Below, one piece after another: positions 8,051 to 16,534 of a DNA stretch of 64,000 nucleotides (its first letter is position 1; each line of letters opens with the position of its first letter). The stretch is from Bacteroidia bacterium. GTDB lineage: Bacteria; Bacteroidota; Bacteroidia; J057. The translations under genes and the position numbers were made by a program. A model generated the notes under the pieces. The model made no database searches, was not told the DNA's origin, and worked only from the letters and a program-made list of their open reading frames with translations. The stretch lies in assembly GCA_030430575.1 (NCBI GenBank), contig JAUIKF010000011.1:62001-126000 (forward strand). The letters run 5' to 3'.

Positions 8051-10630
8051 CTAAAACGGATACCCTATCCCGAGTTGATATTGGAAGCGGCTGCCGCCGA
8101 GGTCATTGCGGAAATTCCGAATGACCCATCCCTTGTGGATGGGATCATCCACTAAGTCGGGCGCAAATAGCTGCTGTGCAAGGTCGATGCGGATGATCAG
8201 GAAAGAAAAATCCAGCCTAAATCCTACGCCTACATCCCAGCCAAAGAAAAAGTTTTTCCACCTCAAAGTAGAGCGAGGATCGTCGGGGTCATCTCCGAGT
8301 TCCTCGGCGAGTTCTATTTTTCGGTTGGCTTGGCCAGGGTTGTTGAACCAGACATTCCCCACATCACTGAAAATCGCCATTTCGAGGTAAGACCATACAT
8401 CAAATCTCAGTTCTGCATTGGCCTCGATCAAGTATTCCCCCCCAGGCGCCAGCAGGCTACTGAAAGAGGTATTGGCATCACTGCCTTGGATATCTTCCAA
8501 GGACAATTTTCCTGGGCCTAGTGTGTTGGACTGCCAGCCGCGCATGGAGGTGGAACCACCACTATAAAAGCGACTCTGTGGCGGGACTAGCTGGGTGAAA
8601 TTATAGGCTGCGGAGCCGCCTATGGCACCCCTGAGCACGAGTTCGACGCCTTTTTTCAGCGGAAACATCGCCCGACCCTCCATCGATAGTTTGATATACT
8701 GCCCATAAGAAAGCCCTGCCGCGTCCTGACCGATAAAGAGTGTATGATCTTCTGGTGTATTTTCGGTCAGCAACTCTATGAGGTAAGGGACATTACCGCC
8801 CCCTTCATAGTTAAAGCGGAGCATCGTGGTAGGGAATAACTTCGAGGTCCCATAATCTGAAATGGTATATCCCAAATTCAAGCGAGAATTGAACCGAGAA
8901 GTAAAAGAACGGCGGATGGCAGAAGGTAAGCTATCTACAACTTCCGCCTTGAACGTCGAGTCAAGGGTCACATCGATATACTCGATGGACATGGGCGAGA
9001 GCTGTGTGCGCTCTTTATCACTCAAGGTTCGATTGAACCATCGATAGCCCCAATTGCCATTCAGGGTAAATCGGCTAAACTCTTCGCGCTGCTCCCGTAG
9101 CCCGACCACCGAAAGGTTAGTCACAGGTCTATATCTATTTAGGTCACGATTTTCGACGGGAAGCCACCTTTTGGGAAAAGGTAGTAGAAAACGAGGAAAA
9201 TTCAGTTCTCCTTTTCCCTGAATTTGCCAAAAGACCTTCTGTGAAGAGTCATTCACTGGATAAAGGCCAACATCCCCTGACCCGCTCAGGACCAGGAGTT
9301 CAGATTTCTTAAAAGTGTTTTTGTTCCGAAAACTCAACGAAGCACCCCCTATCGGCAAAATCGCAGAAGCGGCAATATCATTGGTATAAGCTTCTGTACC
9401 GGCCCGCAATTGAAACTGACGCGTCATCCGAGATTCTATGAAGACTGCAAGCTTGCCTGTTGAATCGTCCACTTGGTAATTGACAATTACATACTGCAGC
9501 ATACTCAATTCCTGAAGGCGACTTTGCGTCCTACGCGCATCTTGCTGCTTATATTTTTTGCCCAGCTTAAAATAGACCCTTTCAGCCAAAAAGTTATAGT
9601 TCACCCGATTCACCAACATGGGAGAAACCTTGAATAAGATTTCACAAGAATCAGTTAAATGCTTTTGCCTGACGTCCAATTCTTCTCTCTTCTCAGCAGT
9701 CAAAGCTGGGCCATAAAGATCTATCAATTTACCATCTCGATCTCGGTTATAATCATTCGTTTTAAGTTCCACAGTGATCCTATCAATTGTATATCGCTGC
9801 GGATCATTCTCCATTTCTACCACTAGATCAAGCCACTTGGTCCCATCTGACGGAGGTGTTTTTTCTACCAAAATGGCTGTCGGCAATAGGCCCTCACCTT
9901 TCAGAAAGGTATCTACCCGAAAAGTGATTAAGTTGGGATTCATCGCAAAATACCCATCGTCCCGTAGCAATTGGGTAATGCGGTTCCGTTCGGCAGCCAA
10001 AGAGGTGTACGTGAACCGATTACCCGCTTTTATAGAAGCATTTTTTGGATGACTCTTATAAAAATGGGCGAGCCTTTGATTCTCAAATTCAGCATAAATC
10101 CGCCTGATATGAAAAGGCTGCCCTTCCTGAACGTCAAAATAGACATTGGCTTTTCGTCCATCAAACCAGTTGTCTATGGTGTCAATACGTGGGGTAATTT
10201 GGGTATCAAAATAGCCATTTGCGGCATAGGCATTGAGGAGGTTGAGGCTATCTCGTGTGATGCTTTCTTTATTAAGCAAAATAGGTGGTTCCCCCAGATT
10301 ATATTTCAGCCATTTGATCGTTCTTTCGGCAAAGGCTTTGCGCTTAGGGTGCTTGAGGTATAGGCGTTTCAAAAGAGAGGAATCTCTTTCCAGCGTAGTG
10401 CCAAAGTTATAGATGGAAAGGTAAACCTTGGGACTGATCATCCGGCGATTGGGCTTGGTGCGAATAGCGGAAGTGAGGTCAAGGTCTTTTGCGCCTTTGA
10501 TGACGACTGGATTTTTGAGTAAATATTCACCAGGCTGCACATAACGCGTCACATGACAGGACGTTGCTATCCAGCAGATGCCTACCATCAGTAGCGTGAT
10601 AAGGGGGTATTTTCTTAGCTTTGTCTCCAT
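8051..10630 (-). CDS. tamL: TamL: lipid-anchored BamA/TamA-family outer-membrane protein
   Basis: 859 residues from the ATG at 10630 (METKLRKYPL). A start 5 codons earlier is possible. A lipoprotein signal ends IATSC, with the lipidated Cys followed by HVTRYVQPGEYLL, typical of the Bacteroidota TamL variant. POTRA-like modules fill about residues 30-430 (YFDTQITPRIDTIDNWFDGR, then VYFDVQEGQPFHIRRI). A 16-strand barrel follows, with the conserved FYSGGSTSMRGWQSNTLGPG segment near residue 700 and a C-terminal Phe (GIGYPF). The family inserts outer-membrane proteins together with TamB. No tamB gene is in the window. Its start codon overlaps that of the divergent RNA methyltransferase gene. Confidence 0.9.
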   Translation of the reverse strand: METKLRKYPLITLLMVGICWIATSCHVTRYVQPGEYLLKNPVVIKGAKDLDLTSAIRTKPNRRMISPKVYLSIYNFGTTLERDSSLLKRLYLKHPKRKAFAERTIKWLKYNLGEPPILLNKESITRDSLNLLNAYAANGYFDTQITPRIDTIDNWFDGRKANVYFDVQEGQPFHIRRIYAEFENQRLAHFYKSHPKNASIKAGNRFTYTSLAAERNRITQLLRDDGYFAMNPNLITFRVDTFLKGEGLLPTAILVEKTPPSDGTKWLDLVVEMENDPQRYTIDRITVELKTNDYNRDRDGKLIDLYGPALTAEKREELDVRQKHLTDSCEILFKVSPMLVNRVNYNFLAERVYFKLGKKYKQQDARRTQSRLQELSMLQYVIVNYQVDDSTGKLAVFIESRMTRQFQLRAGTEAYTNDIAASAILPIGGASLSFRNKNTFKKSELLVLSGSGDVGLYPVNDSSQKVFWQIQGKGELNFPRFLLPFPKRWLPVENRDLNRYRPVTNLSVVGLREQREEFSRFTLNGNWGYRWFNRTLSDKERTQLSPMSIEYIDVTLDSTFKAEVVDSLPSAIRRSFTSRFNSRLNLGYTISDYGTSKLFPTTMLRFNYEGGGNVPYLIELLTENTPEDHTLFIGQDAAGLSYGQYIKLSMEGRAMFPLKKGVELVLRGAIGGSAAYNFTQLVPPQSRFYSGGSTSMRGWQSNTLGPGKLSLEDIQGSDANTSFSSLLAPGGEYLIEANAELRFDVWSYLEMAIFSDVGNVWFNNPGQANRKIELAEELGDDPDDPRSTLRWKNFFFGWDVGVGFRLDFSFLIIRIDLAQQLFAPDLVDDPIHKGWVIRNFRNDLGGSRFQYQLGIGYPF

Positions 10631-11402
10631 GAATGTTCTCTCCAAAGCAAAACTAAAACTTTTCTCTTCCCTTCGGGCGAAAAAATTTCGCCAAAAGCAT
10701 CAATTATTCCTGATCGAAGGGAAAAAGATGGTCCAAGAAGCCCTGATGTGTGGCTGGAAATTGGAAGCCATCATTTGTGAGGAGCATAGTTTGGAACAAA
10801 ACGGGCACATCCTAGATGAAGTATCCAGCGCCGAATGTTTACAAACCAATTTGATAGATTTTGGCAAACTAAGTAGTCAGAAGTCTCCTGAAGGCATATT
10901 GGCGGTTGTTCATTTCCCCACGCCCCATTTCTGCAAGCCGCAAATCATCCGCGATCTCCCTCAAAGCCAAGGCTTTCTACTCGAACAACTCCAAGACCCT
11001 GGCAACCTTGGCACCCTGATCCGGACCGCAGACTGGTTTGGCATCCCCCATATTTTTTGTTCAGAAGGTACTGTCGATTTCCTCAATCCCAAAACCCTCA
11101 GAAGCAGTATGGGGTCGATTTTTCGGGTAAAAGTGACGTATGTTTCCAATTGGCGCGAGCTACTGGAAGGTGCTTCCCAACGTGTCTGGTTGGCTGATAT
11201 GGATGGAACGGTTGCCTCCAAAGTCCCATTCGACCAGTCGAGCTGGGTCCTGCTCGGCAATGAAGCCAATGGCATTTCACCTGAGACGCGGGCGATTCCC
11301 CACTTACAGAAGGTGCACCTTCCAGGAGCTGATGGGGCTGAAAGCCTCAATGTCGCGATTGCAGGCGGGATTTTTGGGTATTTGATGGGGGGAGCGGATT
11401 AA
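10629..11402 (+). CDS. TrmH/SpoU-family RNA 2'-O-methyltransferase
   Basis: 257 residues from the ATG at 10629 (MNVLSKAKLKLFSSL), the usual start of this class. The N-terminal domain (about 1-100) is of the SpoU substrate-binding type (KFRQKHQLFLIEGKKMVQEA). The catalytic domain has the three knotted-fold motifs: QDPGNLGTLIRTADWFG, VLLGNEANGISPE and LPGADGAESLNVAIAGGIFG. It methylates a ribose 2'-OH in rRNA or tRNA with SAM. The exact target cannot be told. The start shares the CATG with TamL on the other strand, so its promoter must lie inside the tamL coding sequence. Palindromes follow the stop. Confidence 0.9.
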   Translation: MNVLSKAKLKLFSSLRAKKFRQKHQLFLIEGKKMVQEALMCGWKLEAIICEEHSLEQNGHILDEVSSAECLQTNLIDFGKLSSQKSPEGILAVVHFPTPHFCKPQIIRDLPQSQGFLLEQLQDPGNLGTLIRTADWFGIPHIFCSEGTVDFLNPKTLRSSMGSIFRVKVTYVSNWRELLEGASQRVWLADMDGTVASKVPFDQSSWVLLGNEANGISPETRAIPHLQKVHLPGADGAESLNVAIAGGIFGYLMGGAD

Positions 11403-11431
11403 AGCAAGGCAATTTTGGCTTTGAAGCCAAA

Positions 11432-11467
11432 GACCTGTAACAGATTTTCTTCAATCTGTTACAGGTC
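11432..11467. terminator. Palindrome downstream of the TrmH-family gene
   Basis: Perfect 15-base arms (GACCTGTAACAGATT/AATCTGTTACAGGTC) with a 6-base loop, preceded by a smaller TTGGCTTTGAAGCCAA hairpin. It has no clear T-run. It sits between convergent genes. Confidence 0.65.
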
Positions 11468-11495
11468 AAAGCTACGCGACATACTTCACATGCCC

Positions 11496-14120
11496 TCAAT
11501 AATGCACCACCTTCGTCCCCTCATGCGCCAATTTATACTCCTGCACTTGCGACGCAGGAATCCGCGTATTGAAACACTGGATCGCCTTGAGGTTCTTGAG
11601 GCCATTGATATGCTTAAGCGTCTTGACGTCCGTATTGCTGCAATTGAGTTTTTGCAGGTGGACCAAAGACCGCAGGTCTTTGAGGTCGCGGATTTGTGTC
11701 CCTGCCACATTTAGCGCTTCTAATTGAATCAATGCCTCAATCGGTTCGAGGTCTTCGACCGGCGTATTGCTGCAATCCAGCTCGCGTAAACTTCTCAAAT
11801 TGCTGACCGGCATCAGGTCAGTGATAGGGCTTTGGCTACATTGGAGGACCTCCAGGTCCGTCATGCGGCTAAGCGGCGCCAGACTGATGATCCGTGTATT
11901 GTCAAAGGTCAGCTCTTTTAACCGCAACAATCCCAATAAAGGCGATAAATCCAATACGGCGGGGTTGTCAGAGAAAGTCACTTTCTCCAAGTAGGCCATC
12001 TGATGCAATTCTTCTGGAGCAGGGGGAGAAGAGACGTTGACATGAGCCTGAAAAATGCCTTTCCAGGTAGGCAGGAGGGATTCCCACCATGCTGCAAGCC
12101 CTGTTGATTTAAAAACAACCAGCACCTCCTCCAACTCTGTCATCAAGTGCAATGCACGGACCTCATCCATAGGCGTGCCATCGGCATAGAGCAAGCGCAA
12201 GCGTTCCATTCCTAGTAGCGGTTCAAATTTGCTTGTGGCTGTCTGTGACAAGTCCAGGATTTCTATTTTGGTCAGAGGGGCAAGTGCCTCTACCCCACTG
12301 ATAGCCGTCTCTTGCAGGTATAATTCGCGTAGATTTGTGAGGTTGCCAATAGGTGCGAGGCTATTGACCCGCGTATGGCTGCAATCCAGCAATTCTAGGT
12401 TTCGAAGCTCTCGAATCGGGCCCAAAGACGAAATCCCCGTCCAGCGACAGCGAAGTTGCAACAAGCTTCGGAACTCTTTTAAGGGTTCAAGACTGGTAAT
12501 CTGGCGGTTGCCATCGAGGTTGATGGTATCCACATTGACGAGCAATTGCAATTGCTCTTTGTTGGGCATTTCATCCAACGGTGCGTAGCGGCGCAGGACA
12601 GTTTTCCATTCTCCGGGAAGGTCAGTCCACCATTTGGTCAGGGCAGTAGACTGATAGACCACCAGGATGCGCGGATGTGCTAGCATAAAACGTGTAGCTT
12701 CAGATTTGGGAATTGGGGTGTTGTCGCAATACACCTTGGTCAGATTTTCCAGTCCGCCTAGTGGTTCCAGGCTCAGGAGACGGGTATTGTCCGCATAGAG
12801 GACTCGCAACTCTTTGGCGTAGGCTATAGGGCCTAGATTGGAAATCTCGGTATGATCTATTTGCAATTGCTCCAATCCATTCAACATGCGCAACGGATCC
12901 AATTGACGGATCTTTGTATGCGAAAGGTGTAGAGTCTTAAGGGCTTGAACGCCACTCAGGCCATCGAGGTCATCGATGGGCGTGTGCGAACAACGCAGGT
13001 CCGTTAAATATTTTAACCCAGCCAGCGGCTTAAGGCTTTGAACGGGCGTATAGCGGCAGTCCAGAATCTCTAATTGGGAAAAATTAGCCACGGGTGACAG
13101 GTCAGCGATCTGGGTGCGTTGCAGATATAGCTCGCGCATATTGATGGCATAACGCAACGGGCTCAGGTCGATCACTGGCGAACTAGAGCAATCTAGCATT
13201 TCGAGCTGCGTGAGGTTGCGCAAAGGCACCAAATCGCTGATCAGTGTTTTGGAGATATTTAGCCGCTTCAAACGCGTAAATTTGCTCAACGGCTTCAGGC
13301 TACGAAGCAAAACCCTGCCTGAAAGGTCCAGCTCTTCTTGGGCCAGGATATGCTTTAAGCTATTGTAAATCAGCGGATTGTCGAGCAATAGCGTATCAGA
13401 GAGGGTGTCGTTTTGGGGAATAAACAACGTGTCTGCCAGTTTAATATCTGGGCGTTGTGCCAAGACCTCCGCCATATTGAGTTTTTCGCTCACTTGCACA
13501 TTCGGTGCGAAAAGCATCTGCCAGTCGGCGGTCATATTATTCCACCAGCTTTTGAGCGTCTCTTGTTCACTGAGTTTGGTGGTGTATATACTGACGATTT
13601 TTAGCAAGCGTTCCTGCTCATCGAGGTTAAGTTCGACAAACCGCTGGCGGGTATTATAAATAGAATCACCTTCTACAGACAAGCCTTTAAGATGGCGCGT
13701 CATGGTCACCAGAAAATATAGCTGGTTGTCTTCAGAGAAGTGATGCGTCACCTCATCAATGGTAAATTCGAAATGCGCTTCTTTGAAAAAGAAGTTGACA
13801 TCTTTGAGATAGGCGGGGATGTCCTTATAGGTCACGACCCCACGTCTAGGGACCAGGTCATCCTCAATTTGCACCTTTTCATCTCGAAATACCTTCAGAT
13901 AACTTTCATTGATTATCACCTCCTTCTCAGCGGTCGCCGCAGCAGGGTCTCCGAGTACATTCAGTGCGTATTCCAAAAAATACACCAGAGAGCTGGCTTC
14001 TTCTTTATACTGCTCCACCAACCCACTCACTTCTTGACCAGAGTCTGGTACTTGCGCATTTCCTGAAGAAATAGCAAGGAGCAGACACGCCAGCAGCATA
14101 CTAATGGCTTTGTATATCAT
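11496..14120 (-). CDS. Large exported leucine-rich repeat protein with triplicated module
   Basis: 874 residues from the ATG at 14120, which gives a clean signal peptide (MIYKAISMLLACLLLAISSG, cut after NAQ). An upstream frame start at 14192 lacks one. Residues ~25-190 form an NTF2-like-looking domain (FFFKEAHFEFTIDEVTHHF). The rest is internalin-type 22-23-residue LRRs (LEILDCRYTPVQSLKPLAGL, LKTLHLSHTKIRQLDPLRML). The LRRs come in three blocks, each preceded by the same linker: SWWNNMTADWQMLF (~193), KWWTDLPGEWKTVL (~498), AWWESLLPTWKGIF (~678). A surface or periplasmic binding role is inferred. No sorting domain is seen. It is the last gene of a minus-strand cluster of exported proteins of unknown function. 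Confidence 0.85.
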   Translation of the reverse strand: MIYKAISMLLACLLLAISSGNAQVPDSGQEVSGLVEQYKEEASSLVYFLEYALNVLGDPAAATAEKEVIINESYLKVFRDEKVQIEDDLVPRRGVVTYKDIPAYLKDVNFFFKEAHFEFTIDEVTHHFSEDNQLYFLVTMTRHLKGLSVEGDSIYNTRQRFVELNLDEQERLLKIVSIYTTKLSEQETLKSWWNNMTADWQMLFAPNVQVSEKLNMAEVLAQRPDIKLADTLFIPQNDTLSDTLLLDNPLIYNSLKHILAQEELDLSGRVLLRSLKPLSKFTRLKRLNISKTLISDLVPLRNLTQLEMLDCSSSPVIDLSPLRYAINMRELYLQRTQIADLSPVANFSQLEILDCRYTPVQSLKPLAGLKYLTDLRCSHTPIDDLDGLSGVQALKTLHLSHTKIRQLDPLRMLNGLEQLQIDHTEISNLGPIAYAKELRVLYADNTRLLSLEPLGGLENLTKVYCDNTPIPKSEATRFMLAHPRILVVYQSTALTKWWTDLPGEWKTVLRRYAPLDEMPNKEQLQLLVNVDTINLDGNRQITSLEPLKEFRSLLQLRCRWTGISSLGPIRELRNLELLDCSHTRVNSLAPIGNLTNLRELYLQETAISGVEALAPLTKIEILDLSQTATSKFEPLLGMERLRLLYADGTPMDEVRALHLMTELEEVLVVFKSTGLAAWWESLLPTWKGIFQAHVNVSSPPAPEELHQMAYLEKVTFSDNPAVLDLSPLLGLLRLKELTFDNTRIISLAPLSRMTDLEVLQCSQSPITDLMPVSNLRSLRELDCSNTPVEDLEPIEALIQLEALNVAGTQIRDLKDLRSLVHLQKLNCSNTDVKTLKHINGLKNLKAIQCFNTRIPASQVQEYKLAHEGTKVVHY

Positions 14121-14134
14121 ATGTGGTCGATTAA

Positions 14135-14237
14135 GGAATGGGGAAATTATTGATTGACTAATTGTAAATAGCTGGCAATCAACGTATAACACTTTCGTTT
14201 TTAATTAATAATCAGTCAATTAATAATTAATAATTCC
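14135..14237. repeat. Inverted AT-rich word array (ATTAATAA/ATTGATTG)
   Basis: The left arm (GGAATGGGGAAATTATTGAT...) and right arm (...AATTAATAATTAATAATTCC) are roughly complementary and built of near-8-base words. It occupies the spacer upstream of the LRR gene, so it lies in its leader. Confidence 0.65.
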
Positions 14238-14253
14238 TAAAAGTCTCCTTATT

Positions 14254-15114
14254 TTATTGGTAGTTATTGTAAATGTAACGGGTAAGGATGTCTTTTTTGT
14301 CTTCTGGGATCTGAGTCAATTTGGAAATAAGCCAACCACGATTGGTACCGGGCCGGATGATTTGAGCGATTTCGAAGTACCAATTAGGGACTTGCAAAAA
14401 GTGAAAACGCACCTCCGTAATAGTTTGAAACCGCAATTTCCCCTGCTGCATTTCATAGATAAACAAGGTGAGGAAATCAGGTTGATACTCTTTCGAAGCA
14501 AAAGGAGTAAGTTTATCAGATCGACGAAAAAGCTTTTCGAGGTTCATGAAATCAATTTCATGACTCAATGGGTGGAGAAAGCTATCCGTAGGAATGGAAT
14601 CAGGCGGTAAATAGAATTGGTAGTATCGATCCAGGTATACCCCATCAAAGACCCATTTAGAGCCAATCTCCTGCTCCTGGAGCTTCAGAAAAAGTAGCGC
14701 TTGCTCCTCTTTCCCTTCAAAGGTAAAAGTCGCATGAACCTCGGCGAACCAGTCTCCCCCGTGGAAATCAAGAAAGGCAGGGGCTTCTTCATCCGTGACA
14801 TCCTGAATGAAGGTCTCTCGAAGCACCCGCGTCAAATAAGGGTTTTGTTCATCAAACAAGCCTTCTACGTAGGCCTTCCGCATTTCAGCATTCCTGTACA
14901 AATTGTCATTGGGATAATACCGCTCTCCTTTGATGGATTCCTCACAATTGAACCGACGAAAGAATTGATTGACCTGTTTAGTTTCAGCAGCGAATTGTCC
15001 GTCGTCATCGAGGTCGCCTATTCCCTGCTGCCCTTGCCCCATAAGTGGAAGGAATAAGGTGATAATGGATACCACCAGGCAGACTCGTAGAGAAAACCGT
15101 TTGCCATTCTCCAT
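14254..15114 (-). CDS. Exported protein of unknown function, NTF2-like in appearance
   Basis: 286 residues from the ATG at 15114 (MENGKRFSLRVCLVVSIITL, signal peptide ending GQGQQ). A frame start 27 bases upstream would read MSMNNGELR, which translates a word-repeat found in spacers, so I reject it. Two halves are visible. The first holds NQFFRRFNCEES, RVLRETFIQDV and DWFAEVHATFTFEGKE. The second has a strongly aromatic strand pattern (VPNWYFEIAQIIRPGTNRGW). Curved-sheet NTF2-like folds read this way, but I do not recognise a named family. It lies in a minus-strand run of four exported-protein genes and is probably co-transcribed with its neighbours. Confidence 0.7.
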   Translation of the reverse strand: MENGKRFSLRVCLVVSIITLFLPLMGQGQQGIGDLDDDGQFAAETKQVNQFFRRFNCEESIKGERYYPNDNLYRNAEMRKAYVEGLFDEQNPYLTRVLRETFIQDVTDEEAPAFLDFHGGDWFAEVHATFTFEGKEEQALLFLKLQEQEIGSKWVFDGVYLDRYYQFYLPPDSIPTDSFLHPLSHEIDFMNLEKLFRRSDKLTPFASKEYQPDFLTLFIYEMQQGKLRFQTITEVRFHFLQVPNWYFEIAQIIRPGTNRGWLISKLTQIPEDKKDILTRYIYNNYQ

Positions 15115-15141
15115 TCTTAATTCTCCATTATTCATGCTCAA
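15103..15141. repeat. AATGGAGAATTAAGAATGG word repeat at a gene start
   Basis: Read on the minus strand it is GAATAATGGAGAATTAAG followed by AATGGAGAATGG, an imperfect ~10-base word tandem. It overlaps the start of the exported-protein gene that begins at 15114 and creates spurious in-frame ATGs. Confidence 0.6.
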
Positions 15142-15146
15142 TTCTT

Positions 15147-15722
15147 CTACCTTGTCGTTTCTTTAACCCGAATATCCCCCAATAACACATCCCAGAAGTC
15201 AACGAGCTTGCCACTGATCTGCGTCTGCTTACGCTCGACATAGATGGTAATGTCTTTTTTGGTGACATCCATATATTTCAGGCCATCACCTGACGTCCCT
15301 TCAAATCGCTGGTAGATCGTGATGACGCCTACATATCGACCATCGGGTTGCAGCTCCAGGTCGCTGATATACTGGATTTTGAACCATTTGATGGTGACGC
15401 GGTCGTAGTTCAAGGCTGCGAGTCGCAGGAAATATTTCTTGACAGGGAAATTGAGAATTTCCTTTCGATACAGGGAAGAGACGCCAATCTCACTGCCTTC
15501 AGCAAATAGCTCTGTAGCCCGGTCGATGACGCGGCTGGCCTCAGACCACGGGGTCTCTTTATTGCCAATAATGCTGATGTACTTGCTGAGGTCTCTGACT
15601 TTCTCAAGGGCCAATGAATCAATGGCTGCTTTACGGTCGGGCCCAATATCACTTTGGGCATAGAGTTGTCCTCCCATCAATAAGCAGACGGCGAGGATAA
15701 AATTAAAGGTCTGACGATGCAT
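15147..15722 (-). CDS. Small exported protein, NTF2-like in appearance
   Basis: 191 residues. Signal peptide MHRQTFNFILAVCLLMGG, cut after LYAQ. The order of features, a helix with 'SKYISIIGNKETPWSEASRV' then FPVKKYFLRLAAL and alternating strands ending DVLLGDIRV, parallels the N-terminal domain of the LRR protein at 11496-14120 (FLEYALNVLGDPAAATAEKE, then IPAYLKDVNFFFKE). I infer a shared domain. Family unknown. It is preceded by the coiled-coil lipoprotein gene after 15 bases and followed closely by the exported-protein gene at 14254-15114, so an operon is likely. Confidence 0.75.
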   Translation of the reverse strand: MHRQTFNFILAVCLLMGGQLYAQSDIGPDRKAAIDSLALEKVRDLSKYISIIGNKETPWSEASRVIDRATELFAEGSEIGVSSLYRKEILNFPVKKYFLRLAALNYDRVTIKWFKIQYISDLELQPDGRYVGVITIYQRFEGTSGDGLKYMDVTKKDITIYVERKQTQISGKLVDFWDVLLGDIRVKETTR

Positions 15723-15737
15723 GCTTTTGTGTGTTGA

Positions 15738-16433
15738 TTATTCTTTGGTAAGGATCATTTCAGTGATTTTACCATCGATATTTACAGCTAGGGATTTAAT
15801 ACGATTAATATTTTTTTTCTGATCTTTTAGGTATTCGAGGTACCTGCCGATCGTAGTAGGACGATCGTAGTCTGTTGCGTTTCGATTTTCATTAATGATA
15901 ATCAAAACGGGGATATCTTTTGAAGCAAATAGTTTCATGCATTCTTCGATATGAGAATTGGCAGTGGTTATACTACTTGCATTAGCGATTTGATTAAAAT
16001 AGTTGGCGATACGCGGTTTTCGCGCCTCCGCCTCGGCTTGCGCCTTGGCGAGGGCCTCCTCCCGCTCGCGGGCTTTTCGCGCGCGCTCCAGCTCCGCCCG
16101 CTCCTGGACCAGCTTAGCTTCGACCTGCCTGATCAACTCTTTGATCTCAGGATCGTTTATGTTTTGATTTTTGACCAAAGCCAATTGCCGCTCCTTCTCC
16201 TCCAGGGTGAGTCCACTATTATCATCTAGGAGGGTAAGCAAAATGGCTTTAGCTTTGGCAATGCGATCTGCTTCCATGGCGGCTTCCACGGCTTGTTGTT
16301 CCTGCAGTAGCTTCTTTTTAGACTTACACGCTGGACTGCTCAGCATAGCCACCCCTAGCATGACTATTAATCCAACCCTAGCCAACCGTTGCATACCATT
16401 CATTTGAATTTCTGAATGCCTTTTGTTCATCAT
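15738..16433 (-). CDS. Coiled-coil lipoprotein, function unknown
   Basis: 231 residues from the first ATG. Starts at 16403 (MNGMQRLARVG) or 16394 would give a more compact signal. A lipobox-like LSSPAC precedes KSKKKLLQEQQ, so the Cys is probably lipidated. Residues ~45-145 are a long charged helix (ERAELERARKAREREEALAK), a likely coiled coil reaching from the membrane. A compact C-terminal domain follows (DIPVLIIINENRNATDYDRP, then IGRYLEYLKDQKKNINRI), which reads like an NTF2-like or DUF fold of the kind seen in its downstream neighbours. It is the first gene of the minus-strand exported-protein cluster. The composition of the coiled-coil stretch is GC-rich at the DNA level. Confidence 0.75.
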   Translation of the reverse strand: MMNKRHSEIQMNGMQRLARVGLIVMLGVAMLSSPACKSKKKLLQEQQAVEAAMEADRIAKAKAILLTLLDDNSGLTLEEKERQLALVKNQNINDPEIKELIRQVEAKLVQERAELERARKAREREEALAKAQAEAEARKPRIANYFNQIANASSITTANSHIEECMKLFASKDIPVLIIINENRNATDYDRPTTIGRYLEYLKDQKKNINRIKSLAVNIDGKITEMILTKE

Positions 16434-16534
16434 CTTTTTATGTCATTTGAAGATTAGTAGCGCAAAACTAGCAAAATTCCTTCTTAGGAAAATCACAAGC
16501 TGTATATTAGCTTGACACTTTAAGCATCAATTTC

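Noticed and set aside
8862-9047. Small plus-strand frames inside tamL
   Set aside because: They are antisense shadows of a strong outer-membrane protein gene with no independent start signals or family features.
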